Shown in pieces: positions 6,935 to 14,609 of a stretch of 21,585 nt of DNA. The stretch is from positions 1-21,585 of IMG/VR virus record IMGVR_UViG_3300043409_000035; one strand, written 5' to 3'. Position 1 is the first letter of the stretch. Every line of letters starts with the position of its first letter. Under the pieces are notes generated by a model. That model did not search any database. It was not told where the DNA came from and saw nothing but the letters and a program-made list of their open reading frames with translations. Made by a program: the position numbers and the translations under genes. Source of the stretch: a virus.

Positions 6935-7927
6935 ATGCCAGACCTGAACGAGATAGTGCCAGTCGAAAACGCAGACGCACGCCGCGAGATGCTCTCAGCG
7001 CAGTTCGATGAGGCCGAGGCCGCCGCACCCGAACCCGAAAGAGCGCAACCGACCGAAAAGCCGCGGGATGAGGTCGGCAAGTTTGCGAAAGCAACCGCAC
7101 CGGCCGAGGTAAAGACTGAGGAAGATCCGGTCTGGCGCCGGCCGCCGGCAAGCTGGAAGAAGGACTATCACGAGACTTGGAATCTGGCAGACGACAAGCT
7201 AAAGCAATACGCCTGGCAGCGCGAAAGCGAGATGAAGGCGGGCGTCGAGCCGCTGATCAGCAAAGCCCAGTTTGCAGACCAAATGCAGGAGGTTTTGAAC
7301 CCCTACATGAACACCATTCAGGGCTTGGGCATTGACGCGCCGAAAGCGGTTAAGGCGTTGATGGAGGCCGATCACGCGCTGCGCTATAGCACGCCGCAAG
7401 AGAAACGTCAATATTTCGCTAGACTCGCACAATCTTACGGTGTAAATTTGAACGATGTGGGTTACGACCTGCCACAACAGGTTAATGTTGATCCGACAAT
7501 CTATGCACTGCAAAACGAACTAAATAATGTTCGCGGCGAGGTGCAAGGCTGGAAACAGCAACAGGAACAGCAGCAAAATCAAGCCTTACTCGGCGAAATC
7601 AACAATTTCAGTCAGAAGGCCGAACACTTCGAGGAAGCACGCCCAGCCATGATCCAGCTTCTACAAAGCGGCATGGCTACGGATCTCGATGATGCGTACG
7701 ATAAAGCAATACGCTTAAACCCCGAACTTTTTGATGCCGTCCAAAGTGGCCTACAAGCCCAAACGGATGCAACAAAACGAGCAGCAGCTAATACTGCGGC
7801 GAAACGGGCGAGGGCGGCAGCGGTGAGCGTTAAAGGTTCTACACCCGGAACTGTTACGAATACCAAAGCGCAAGATCGCCGGTCGTTGCTTGCCGAACAA
7901 TTCGACAACATAAGCGACCGACTCTGA
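6935..7927 (+). CDS. Capsid scaffolding protein
   Basis: A 330-residue protein with GGGAG 8 bases before ATG 6935. It is acidic, Glu/Gln/Ala-rich and largely helical, with little globular core. Residues 1-65 are disordered and charged (an EAAAPEPERAQP-type stretch); residues about 190-215 form a Gln-rich coiled coil (WKQQQEQQQNQ); the C-terminus is basic helical (KRAAANTAAKRARAAA, residues about 281-296) then LLAEQFDNISDRL. It sits directly before the major capsid gene, as scaffolds do. It would form the internal core for prohead assembly, bind the capsid through the basic C-terminal helix and leave or be degraded before packaging. Sequences of scaffolds are poorly conserved, so the assignment rests on composition and position. 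Confidence 0.85.
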   Translation: MPDLNEIVPVENADARREMLSAQFDEAEAAAPEPERAQPTEKPRDEVGKFAKATAPAEVKTEEDPVWRRPPASWKKDYHETWNLADDKLKQYAWQRESEMKAGVEPLISKAQFADQMQEVLNPYMNTIQGLGIDAPKAVKALMEADHALRYSTPQEKRQYFARLAQSYGVNLNDVGYDLPQQVNVDPTIYALQNELNNVRGEVQGWKQQQEQQQNQALLGEINNFSQKAEHFEEARPAMIQLLQSGMATDLDDAYDKAIRLNPELFDAVQSGLQAQTDATKRAAANTAAKRARAAAVSVKGSTPGTVTNTKAQDRRSLLAEQFDNISDRL

Positions 7928-7949
7928 TAATTTTCTAAGGAGCTTTATT

Positions 7950-8951
7950 ATGGCTTTTGCCAATAGCTCGATCAGCGACATCATTGCGACCAACATTCAA
8001 AGTCGTTCTGGTGAGCTGGCCGACAACGTAACAAACAACAATGCGCTTCTGCGCCGCCTCAAAGAACGCGGTAACGTGAAAACGTTTTCCGGTGGTAACG
8101 TAATCTTGCAAGAGGTTATGTATAACGACAGCACAACCAATAACACGAATTCTTATTCGGGTTACGAAGTGCTCAACGTTTCACAAAACAGCCCGATCAG
8201 TGCGGCGCAATACGGCATCACGCAATACGCTGCTGCGGTTTCGATCAGCGGTCTGGAGATGATCCAGAACAGCGGCAAGGAAGCGATCATCGACCTGCTT
8301 GACGGCCGTATGAACGTGGCCGAGGCGCAGCTGGCTAACCGTATCGGTGGCGATATTTATCTTGATGGTACGGGAAACTCCGGTAAGAACATCACCGGAC
8401 TGGCAGCTGCTGTGCCGGATAGTCCGAGCACAGGTACGTATGGCGGCATTAACCGCGCTACGTTCTCGTTCTGGCGTTCGGTTTCTTTCTCTGGTGTAAC
8501 GAACGGTGGATCTGCTACGTCAGCCTCCAACATCCAGCAATACATGGATTCGGTCGCTGTGCAGCTCATCCGCGGAACCGACAAGCCGGATCTGATCGTT
8601 GCTGATAACAACTACTACCGTTTGTATCTGCAATCGTTGCAGTCGATTCAGCGTATCTCTGATTCGGGATCTTCAATGGCCGGTGCGGGCTTTGCTTCGC
8701 TGAAATATTACGGCGCTGGCATGGCTTCCGACGTTGTGCTTGACGGCGGTATCGGTTCGGCAGCAACAGCAAATCATATGTGGTTCTTGAACACGAAATA
8801 CATTTTCTTCCGGCCGCACGTTGACCGGAATTTCGTGCCGATTGGCGGCGAACGGCAAGCCGTAAACCAAGACGCTATTGTGAAACTGATTGGCTGGGCG
8901 GGCAACATGTGCGCCAGCGGTCCGCAGTTTAGCGGCGTGTTGGTTGCTTAA
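7950..8951 (+). CDS. Major capsid protein (HK97 fold)
   Basis: A 333-residue protein with a strong AAGGAG ribosome site 8 bases before ATG 7950. The start MAFANSSISDIIATNIQSRS, then NNNALLRRLKERG and later ADNNYYRLYLQSLQSIQRI and NHMWFLNTKYIFFRPHVDRN are hallmark segments of a widespread phage capsid family. It lacks a proteolytic prodomain, consistent with a separate scaffold. The C-terminus, SGPQFSGVLVA, matches the usual end of this family. It is the most abundant virion protein and is followed at 12 bases by a probable decoration gene. Confidence 0.93.
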   Translation: MAFANSSISDIIATNIQSRSGELADNVTNNNALLRRLKERGNVKTFSGGNVILQEVMYNDSTTNNTNSYSGYEVLNVSQNSPISAAQYGITQYAAAVSISGLEMIQNSGKEAIIDLLDGRMNVAEAQLANRIGGDIYLDGTGNSGKNITGLAAAVPDSPSTGTYGGINRATFSFWRSVSFSGVTNGGSATSASNIQQYMDSVAVQLIRGTDKPDLIVADNNYYRLYLQSLQSIQRISDSGSSMAGAGFASLKYYGAGMASDVVLDGGIGSAATANHMWFLNTKYIFFRPHVDRNFVPIGGERQAVNQDAIVKLIGWAGNMCASGPQFSGVLVA

Positions 8952-8963
8952 GGAGATATTGAC

Positions 8964-9512
8964 ATGGCTTATACTTTTGACGACAACAAAGCCGGTTTGC
9001 TTCAGATTGCGGTCATCGACACGGGCGTTACTAGCCCGAGTGGTGTCTCATCTGGTAGCGCAACCGTTATCCCAACCCCGCCTAATACGTTGGGTCAGGT
9101 CGAACGCGCTTTCGATCCGACTTATGGCGCCGGTGAATTCATCCTTCTGGTTGGCGTTGCCAACACGACGGTTGGCTCGCTGGTCACGTATGACGGCACC
9201 ACGTATCAGACTACTCTGTGCGCTACTACCAGCAACCAGGCCCGCCCGGTTGCGGTGGCAATGTCTGCCAATCTGGCCGGCACTTTCGGCTGGTATCAGA
9301 TTGAAGGCACTGCGGTTTGCGCTAAATCCACTTCGTCGAACTTTGCGGCAACCGTTGCGGTTGGCGTGAAATCGACCGGCAAAGTCGGCGCCACTGGTTC
9401 GGGTAAAGAAATCCTCGGTGCACGCACCGCGAACGCTGCGACGGTTGCTTCTGCAACCACCACAGTGAACGTGGTGATGAACCGCCCGCATCTGCAAGGC
9501 CGTATCACCTAA
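8964..9512 (+). CDS. Probable capsid decoration/stabilisation protein
   Basis: A 182-residue protein with AGGAG 8 bases before ATG 8964, immediately downstream of the capsid gene. It is beta-rich and Thr/Ala/Val-rich, with the FDPTYGAGEFILLVGVA and VAVAMSANLAGTFGWYQIEG segments common to a phage family placed after capsid genes. The end reads VNVVMNRPHLQGRIT. No enzyme motif is visible. By position and composition it probably binds the outer shell as trimers or covers inter-capsomer gaps, but this has to be inferred. Its stop is in the same frame as the next gene, with a hairpin in between. Confidence 0.75.
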   Translation: MAYTFDDNKAGLLQIAVIDTGVTSPSGVSSGSATVIPTPPNTLGQVERAFDPTYGAGEFILLVGVANTTVGSLVTYDGTTYQTTLCATTSNQARPVAVAMSANLAGTFGWYQIEGTAVCAKSTSSNFAATVAVGVKSTGKVGATGSGKEILGARTANAATVASATTTVNVVMNRPHLQGRIT

Positions 9513-9514
9513 AG

Positions 9515-9554
9515 AAAGGAGAGCAGGCCAGACGACAATCTGGCCTGCAATCTT
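9515..9554 (+). promoter_or_regulatory. Shine-Dalgarno separated from its ATG by a perfect hairpin
   Basis: AAAGGAG at 9515-9521 is a strong ribosome site, but the ATG is at 9555, 33 bases away. GCAGGCCAGA (9523-9532) and TCTGGCCTGC (9539-9548) form a perfect 10-bp stem with the 6-base loop CGACAA. If it folds, only A9522 and AATCTT (9549-9554) remain unpaired, giving an effective 7-base spacer. No alternative ATG, GTG or TTG lies in frame between the upstream stop and 9555. Known precedents exist in phage T4, where a hairpin shortens the distance for gene 25. A terminator reading is weak because no T-run follows the stem. Confidence 0.75.
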
Positions 9555-10856
9555 ATGGATATAGAAATCATCTGCAACACTAACGATGACGAATTATTTG
9601 CCAACGTTAAACTGAATTCTCGATCATGCGATCGCTGGATCGCGCAGGCGCCTGCTCACGATGGCCATGCTGTCATTGTCGGCGGTGGACCGTCTGTTAC
9701 TGACCAGCTCGACATGATCCGCAAACGGCACGCGCTGGGGCAAAAAATATTTGCTCTCAACGGCGCGGCAAAGTTTTTAAACAAAAACAATATCGTGCCG
9801 GAATACCAGGTCATTCTTGACGCACGCCCCGGCAATATTGATCTGATTGGCAAAGCTGATGAGTATCTAATCTCCAGCCAGTGCCATCCTGCGCTGTTTG
9901 ATGCCGTCGAAAACATCACCACTTGGCACCCTGCGGTTGATGGTTTGGATGCGCATTTGCCTGACTATGATGGCGAGTTTGCAATGGTCGGCGGCGGCAC
10001 GACTGTTGGCCTGTCGACCATGTGCCTGGCTTACACAATGGGTTACCGCAAGCTGCATCTGTTTGGCTATGACTGCTCGCACCGTAACGCGATGGGTCAT
10101 GCTTACAAACAGAAAATGAACGACAACGACGTTCTTTGCAAAGTGACGGTGAATGGCAAAGTATTTACCAGCTCGCTGACAATGGCGCGGCAGGCCGAGC
10201 TGTTCCCGCAGGTTTGCAATAATCTGATGGATCTGGGGTGCGTGATCACAGTCGACGGTGACGGGCTAATTAAAGAGGTTGTGGCCGATATGCGCCGGAA
10301 TGCTGTTCCAATGGCCGAGGATGAGAAATACCGCAAAATGTGGTCAATTCCGGCTTATCGTGACACCGCACCAGGCGAATTGATTGCAGAAACCTTCGTT
10401 AAGGTCGCCAATATCACAAAAGAACAGAAAGTGGTGGATTTTGGTTGCGGAACAGGCCGAGGAAGTAAGAAAATACACGAATTGACCGGCGCCACAATGC
10501 AGATGGTCGACTTCAGCAACAATTGCCTGGACTCGAATGTGACGTTTCCCCTGCTTATTGCCGATCTGACAAAGCCCATCGCCGCCGCCGGTGATGTGGG
10601 CTATTGCACCGACGTGATGGAACACATTGCGCCCGAGAACGTCGACACCGTTATCAAAAATATTATGGATTGCGTCGAATCGGCGTTTTTCCAGATCAGC
10701 CTTGTGCACGACAACATGGGTGCGTTGATCGGCCAGCACCTTCATTTGTCTGTTTTCCCCTATGCTTGGTGGTCGAATAAGTTTAAGGAATACCGCATTC
10801 TCTGGTCAGATCAAGATGCAATTAATGCAGTTTTTTATGTAAAAAAGGAGATTTAA
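9555..10856 (+). CDS. DUF115/MptE-like domain fused to SAM-dependent methyltransferase
   Basis: A 433-residue two-domain enzyme. The N-terminal part (about 35-240) has a Rossmann-type VIVGGGPSVTDQL loop at 41-52, ALNGAAKFL, PEYQVILDARPG and MVGGGTTVGLSTMCLAYTMG at 144-163 with GYDCS, a pattern matching DUF115, the family of archaeal MptE (6-hydroxymethylpterin pyrophosphokinase) and of Maf-type flagellin glycosylation factors. The C-terminal part (about 255-433) is a class I methyltransferase, with motif I VDFGCGTGRG at 294-303, an acidic loop at Asp319, and CTDVMEHIAPENVD at 351-364. It lies between the decoration gene and two small virion-type genes, in the same direction. Substrate unknown: glycan, virion protein and a small molecule are all possible. 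Domain calls are firm for the methyltransferase, good for DUF115. Confidence 0.82.
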   Translation: MDIEIICNTNDDELFANVKLNSRSCDRWIAQAPAHDGHAVIVGGGPSVTDQLDMIRKRHALGQKIFALNGAAKFLNKNNIVPEYQVILDARPGNIDLIGKADEYLISSQCHPALFDAVENITTWHPAVDGLDAHLPDYDGEFAMVGGGTTVGLSTMCLAYTMGYRKLHLFGYDCSHRNAMGHAYKQKMNDNDVLCKVTVNGKVFTSSLTMARQAELFPQVCNNLMDLGCVITVDGDGLIKEVVADMRRNAVPMAEDEKYRKMWSIPAYRDTAPGELIAETFVKVANITKEQKVVDFGCGTGRGSKKIHELTGATMQMVDFSNNCLDSNVTFPLLIADLTKPIAAAGDVGYCTDVMEHIAPENVDTVIKNIMDCVESAFFQISLVHDNMGALIGQHLHLSVFPYAWWSNKFKEYRILWSDQDAINAVFYVKKEI

Positions 10857-10858
10857 AA

Positions 10859-11218
10859 ATGGCTATTCCTTCACGTGTTTTGGCTTCAGGCAATTCCCCG
10901 CTTTCAACGATCAGCATTTGCGGCGATGGCGCCACTGGTCTGGTTGCGGTTGGCAGCACGATTGCTGACGCGCTGCAACTGTCGGCGGTTTGGAACACGA
11001 TTACCACCAGCTCGGCCAGCACCGGCGTTATTTTGCCGCCAACTGAAGCGGGCGCTATGATCGGCATCCGTAATGATTCTGGCCAAACGGTAACCGTTTA
11101 CCCAAAATCAGGATCAACGATCAATGCTGGTGCCTCAACTTTGTCTGTTGCAACAGCGAAAACCGTTATTCTGTTTGCTACCAGCGCAACAACTTGGGCA
11201 TCGGTTCTGACGGCATGA
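10859..11218 (+). CDS. Small beta-rich virion-type protein, first of a tandem pair
   Basis: A 119-residue protein with AAGGAG 8 bases before ATG 10859. It starts AIPSRVLASGNSPLSTISICGDGATG, continues ADALQL, and has GVILPPTEAGAMI and VYPKSG, all Gly/Ser/Thr-rich strands with no charged clusters. The next gene is a clear paralogue. The SICGDG and VYP motifs occur in a common phage family of unknown function that sits near decoration or tail genes. It is probably a structural protein. It is only 2 bases from the DUF115-methyltransferase stop, so the two are probably translated together. Confidence 0.7.
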   Translation: MAIPSRVLASGNSPLSTISICGDGATGLVAVGSTIADALQLSAVWNTITTSSASTGVILPPTEAGAMIGIRNDSGQTVTVYPKSGSTINAGASTLSVATAKTVILFATSATTWASVLTA

Positions 11219-11580
11219 CAATACCCTCGCGGGTTCTTGGGGCCGGTGCGTCATCATTAATGACCGTTGCCATTTGTGGCGACGGCGTGGATGGTTTGAC
11301 TGCGACCGGCTCCACCCGCGCTGATGCGTTGCAACTGAATAAGATTTATAACTCGATTGATACTGCAACTGCTGGCACTGGCGTTTTGTTGCCGCCCACA
11401 CAAATGGGTGCGACGATCTACATCGCCAATTCAGGCGCCAGCACAATCAAGGTTTATCCGTACGAAACCGCAACAACGGTTAATCAAACAACATCGGCAT
11501 CCATTCCAAAAGATCACACAAGTATATTTTTTGCAGTGACCAATGCCATGTGGTACAGCATCAACGGCACTAAAACTTAA
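11215..11580 (+). CDS. Small beta-rich virion-type protein, second of a tandem pair
   Basis: A 121-residue paralogue of the gene before it, starting at ATG 11215 within the previous stop (ATGA). By hand alignment, 48 of the first 83 residues are identical, including IPSRVL, ICGDG, ADALQL, GVLLPPT and VYP. The last third diverges, and this copy ends with VTNAMWYSINGTKT. An earlier ATG at 11194 would extend it by seven residues into the preceding gene and is not favoured because the paralogue starts at the equivalent of 11215. Role as for its neighbour; the pair could form hetero-oligomers, which is speculative. Confidence 0.72.
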   Translation: MTIPSRVLGAGASSLMTVAICGDGVDGLTATGSTRADALQLNKIYNSIDTATAGTGVLLPPTQMGATIYIANSGASTIKVYPYETATTVNQTTSASIPKDHTSIFFAVTNAMWYSINGTKT

Positions 11581-11599
11581 TCCCCACAGGAGAAATCAA

Positions 11600-12136
11600 A
11601 TGGCTTTAGACAGCGACATTCATAATGCAGATTCGCACCTTCACGTTGAGTTTTATTTGAACGAGGACGGCGAATTTAAGGCAAATCCGAAAGAGTTTGT
11701 GCGGATCATTGTGCCGGGTGACAAAACTAATGTCGTTGACCAGCCTGTGCGGGAGGATCACAAAGAGCGTTTTCCTCGCCAGTATCTGTATTGGAAGATG
11801 CAGAACACCGATTCCTCGGTGATTGGCACGCCGCTGTCGGAATGGCACGCAGATGCGTCTGAAGAATTTAATTCTCACCAGATGGCCGAACTGCAAATCT
11901 TAAAATTTCAGACTGTTGAGCAGCTTGCGACCGCTACGGATTCGCAATTGCAGCGCGTAGGCATGGGTGCGTCAGGACTGCGCGAGAAAGCGCGGCTGTA
12001 TTTGACAAACAAGAACAAATCGCAAAGCGACACTGAGCTGGAAGAAACCCGCGCACAGCTTAAACAATTGCAAGAACAAATGGCGATGCTGATGGAAACC
12101 CGCAAGCCTGGGCGACCGCGCAAAGAGGCCGAATAG
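11600..12136 (+). CDS. Small protein with HhH-like and AT-hook-like motifs
   Basis: A 178-residue protein with CAGGAG 8 bases before ATG 11600. The N-terminal 90 residues are a globular domain (VRIIVPGDKTNVVDQPVRE, then RFPRQYLYWKM). Residues 103-135 read TVEQLATATDSQLQRVGMG and LREKARLYL, like a helix-hairpin-helix. A short Glu/Gln-rich coiled coil follows (143-166), and the end RKPGRPRK (168-175) has the GRP core of an AT-hook. This suggests DNA contact. The family is otherwise known from phages as hypothetical, near head-tail genes. The start at 11543 is not used because its first 19 codons overlap the preceding gene. Confidence 0.65.
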   Translation: MALDSDIHNADSHLHVEFYLNEDGEFKANPKEFVRIIVPGDKTNVVDQPVREDHKERFPRQYLYWKMQNTDSSVIGTPLSEWHADASEEFNSHQMAELQILKFQTVEQLATATDSQLQRVGMGASGLREKARLYLTNKNKSQSDTELEETRAQLKQLQEQMAMLMETRKPGRPRKEAE

Positions 12137-12148
12137 AAAGGTTGAATT

Positions 12149-13057
12149 ATGTCGAGCACGATGTTGCAACTGGTGCAGCAGGTCACAAACGAGCTTGGCG
12201 TTTCGACGCCGACGTATGTTGCGGGCAACACGAATCAAGATGTGACGCAGATTCTGGCGCTGATGAACGCGACCGGCTACGAGCTGCTGCGCCGGCACAA
12301 CTGGCGTGCGATGACAAAACAGTATGGCTTTTATACGCAATTCCTGACCACGACCGGCACCTGGACAACATCGGCACGCACAATTACCGGGATTCCCAGC
12401 ACCGCCGGGTTGGATACAACTTACCAGGTGCAGGGCACTGGCATTAACCAAAACACCTATATCGAATCGGTTGATTCTGGAACGCAGGTCACGGTCAATC
12501 AAGACTTTGCGGCCGATGGCACTGCTGCAACTGCTTATTTCCAGAAGATCCGTTACGATCTTCCCAGTGATTACGAAGCACTCGTGCCGCGCACAATGTG
12601 GGATAAATCCAAGCATTGGGAAATGCTCGGACCTGAGGATGCCCAGCAATGGGAATGGTTGCTCTCAGGCTATATCAGCACCGGACCGCGGATTCGCTGG
12701 CGCCTGCTGGGTAAGTATTTCCAGATTTGGCCTGGAACGTCTACCGCAGAAAGCCTCGGGCTTGAGTATCGCAGCAACGGGTGGGCAGAATCTGCAACCG
12801 GCACTGTCAAAACCAGCTTTACGGTCGACACCGACACCACGGTCTATCCCGATCGCCTAATGGTGCTCTCGACAAAGCTCAAATACTTCGAGGCCAAAGG
12901 TTTTGACACCACCGCAATGTATCGAAACTATATTGAGGAACTTGAGGTTTCAATGGCTCTCGATATGTCGTCTGCAAACCTGAGCTTTGCGCCGCGCCCC
13001 GGCACCGTGTTGATCGGCTACGACAACATACCGGATAGTGGATATGGCCCAAACTAG
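12149..13057 (+). CDS. Head-tail adaptor / tail tubular protein A-like
   Basis: A 302-residue protein with AAAGG 9 bases before ATG 12149. The N-terminus (LVQQVTNELGVSTP, then LMNATGYELLRRHNW) is the helical start of the T7 gp11 / P22 gp4-type adaptor group that docks under the portal. A beta domain of about 68 residues (66-133), with GTGINQNTYIESVDSGTQVTV, is inserted before the conserved part (YDLPSDYEALVPRTMWD, YRSNGWAE). It would form a ring that extends the portal and opens or closes the DNA channel. It overlaps the next gene by 14 bases. Identification is by recalled motif pattern and gene order. Confidence 0.8.
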   Translation: MSSTMLQLVQQVTNELGVSTPTYVAGNTNQDVTQILALMNATGYELLRRHNWRAMTKQYGFYTQFLTTTGTWTTSARTITGIPSTAGLDTTYQVQGTGINQNTYIESVDSGTQVTVNQDFAADGTAATAYFQKIRYDLPSDYEALVPRTMWDKSKHWEMLGPEDAQQWEWLLSGYISTGPRIRWRLLGKYFQIWPGTSTAESLGLEYRSNGWAESATGTVKTSFTVDTDTTVYPDRLMVLSTKLKYFEAKGFDTTAMYRNYIEELEVSMALDMSSANLSFAPRPGTVLIGYDNIPDSGYGPN

Positions 13058-14609
13058 AGCACTGGTTCAGCGTACTGCAGCCCGCGTGGCGTCGATTCCG
13101 GCGCCGGTGGGCGGCTGGAATGCCCGCGACTCTATCGCCAACATGGAGCCGTTAGATGCGGTCCAGTTAATTAATTTCTTTCCGACGATCAGCAACTGCG
13201 TATTGCGTGGTGGATCTACAAACTGGGCAACCGGCATGACCGGCCAGGTGCAGACCATCATGGTCTACAACGGCGGCACCAGCAGTAAGATGTTTGCCGC
13301 GGTCGGCACGCCGGACCTTAAATTCTACGATGCCAGCACCGCAGGGGTTGCAACTGCAACCACTGTCACCGGCTTGACCAATGCAATTTGGGAATACATC
13401 AACATCACGACGACCGGCGGCACTTATTTATATGCCGTGAATGGCGTCGACAAGCCGCGGTTGTATGATGGCACTACTTGGACCGCTATTGATGCCGCTT
13501 CGACACCGGCCATTACCGGCGTGACAACGACAACGCTATCGAATGTGACGCTGTTTAAAAACCGCCTGTGGTTTATCCAGAAAGACACGCTCAAAGCGTG
13601 GTATTTGCCGACGAGCGCAGTCGGTGGCGCCGCGCAAGTGCTCGATCTGTCGGCCATTGCCAAATTCGGCGGGCATCTGGTGGATCTGGACACCTGGACT
13701 ATTGATGCAGGTTATGGGGTCGATGACAACCTGGTATTCGTCACCAGTAACGGCGAGGTCATCGTCTACCGAGGAACCGATCCATCTAGCGATGCCACCT
13801 GGGCGCTCGCAGGCGTTTGGAAACTGGGATCACCGATCGGCAACAGAGCCATGCTGAAATGGGGCGGCGACCTTTTAATCCTGACCTATGACGGCCTGAT
13901 GCCGATGGCTCAGAGCCTGCAATCTTCCCGACTAGATCCTCGGGTGGCGCTGTCGAACAAGATTCAAGGGGCCATCACAGCAGCGACAGCGGCCTACAGC
14001 AGCTCTACAGTAGGGTGGCAGGTCTATTACAACGCTCGCAGAAATGCCGTATGGATCAATGTGCCGGTTGCAGTAGGCCAGCAGGAACAGTATGTGATGA
14101 ACACCATCACGACAAGCTGGGCGCAGTTTCAAGGGTGGGCGGCCAACGTCTGGGAAACATACAATGATAATCCGTATTACGGTGGCAACGGCGTGGTGGT
14201 CAGGGCGTGGGATGACACTTATGTCGATAACACATCCAATATAACAACAAATGCTTTTCAAGCATTTAATTATTTTGAAAGCCGCGGCGTCAAGAAATAC
14301 TTTACCCGAGCGCGACCGAGCATTTTTACTAATGGCTCGCCAGCTATATTTGTCGGCATAAATGTGGATTTTGACGTTGACGACACCGCAGCACCTCTTT
14401 CTTTATCGTCATCGTCTGTTGGTCTGTGGGATGCAGGAACATGGGATTCTGCGTTTTGGGGATCTGGCTTAGAGATTACAAATAACTGGCAAGGCGTTAC
14501 AGGGCTGGGTTATTGCGGATCTATTCAACTTAAAAGCGCCAGCAGCGGTCTACAGATTGAATGGGCATCGACAGACGTAGTATTCCAGGCCGGATGGGCA
14601 GGCATATAG
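13044..14609 (+). CDS. Tail nozzle/stabilisation protein (P22 gp10-like role)
   Basis: A 521-residue protein from ATG 13044, overlapping the adaptor by 14 bases; GTG 13038 is a possible but weaker start. Repeated beta segments (FAAVGTPDLKFYD, YAVNGVDKPRLYDG, FVTSNGEVIVYRGTDPS) look like blades of a beta-propeller with a toroidal core, which is expected of long tail nozzle proteins. The start APVGGWNARDSIANMEPLDAV is a very common phage motif. Residues 462-475 carry WDAGTWDSAFWGSG, also found in the protein encoded at 6111. It would prolong the adaptor ring and hold the DNA. The length is close to P22 gp10 (472). Confidence 0.8.
   Translation: MAQTRALVQRTAARVASIPAPVGGWNARDSIANMEPLDAVQLINFFPTISNCVLRGGSTNWATGMTGQVQTIMVYNGGTSSKMFAAVGTPDLKFYDASTAGVATATTVTGLTNAIWEYINITTTGGTYLYAVNGVDKPRLYDGTTWTAIDAASTPAITGVTTTTLSNVTLFKNRLWFIQKDTLKAWYLPTSAVGGAAQVLDLSAIAKFGGHLVDLDTWTIDAGYGVDDNLVFVTSNGEVIVYRGTDPSSDATWALAGVWKLGSPIGNRAMLKWGGDLLILTYDGLMPMAQSLQSSRLDPRVALSNKIQGAITAATAAYSSSTVGWQVYYNARRNAVWINVPVAVGQQEQYVMNTITTSWAQFQGWAANVWETYNDNPYYGGNGVVVRAWDDTYVDNTSNITTNAFQAFNYFESRGVKKYFTRARPSIFTNGSPAIFVGINVDFDVDDTAAPLSLSSSSVGLWDAGTWDSAFWGSGLEITNNWQGVTGLGYCGSIQLKSASSGLQIEWASTDVVFQAGWAGI

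Noticed and set aside
9523-9548. The 10-bp hairpin as a rho-independent terminator
   Set aside because: The bases after the stem are AATCTTATGG, without a T-run, and the start codon of the next gene follows after 6 bases. A role in translation initiation explains the position better.
9510-9557. Stop-codon read-through joining the decoration protein to the DUF115-methyltransferase
   Set aside because: The two genes are in one frame with 14 open codons between, but about half of random 14-codon stretches lack a stop, no read-through context is apparent, and the SD-hairpin-ATG arrangement gives a better explanation.
11972-12649. A 225-codon minus-strand frame
   Set aside because: Antisense to two convincing genes (DNA-binding-motif protein and head-tail adaptor), with no start signal.
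13038-13044. GTG at 13038 as the start of the nozzle gene
   Set aside because: It adds only two residues; ATG 13044 is the stronger codon with a comparable upstream sequence. Not decisive either way.
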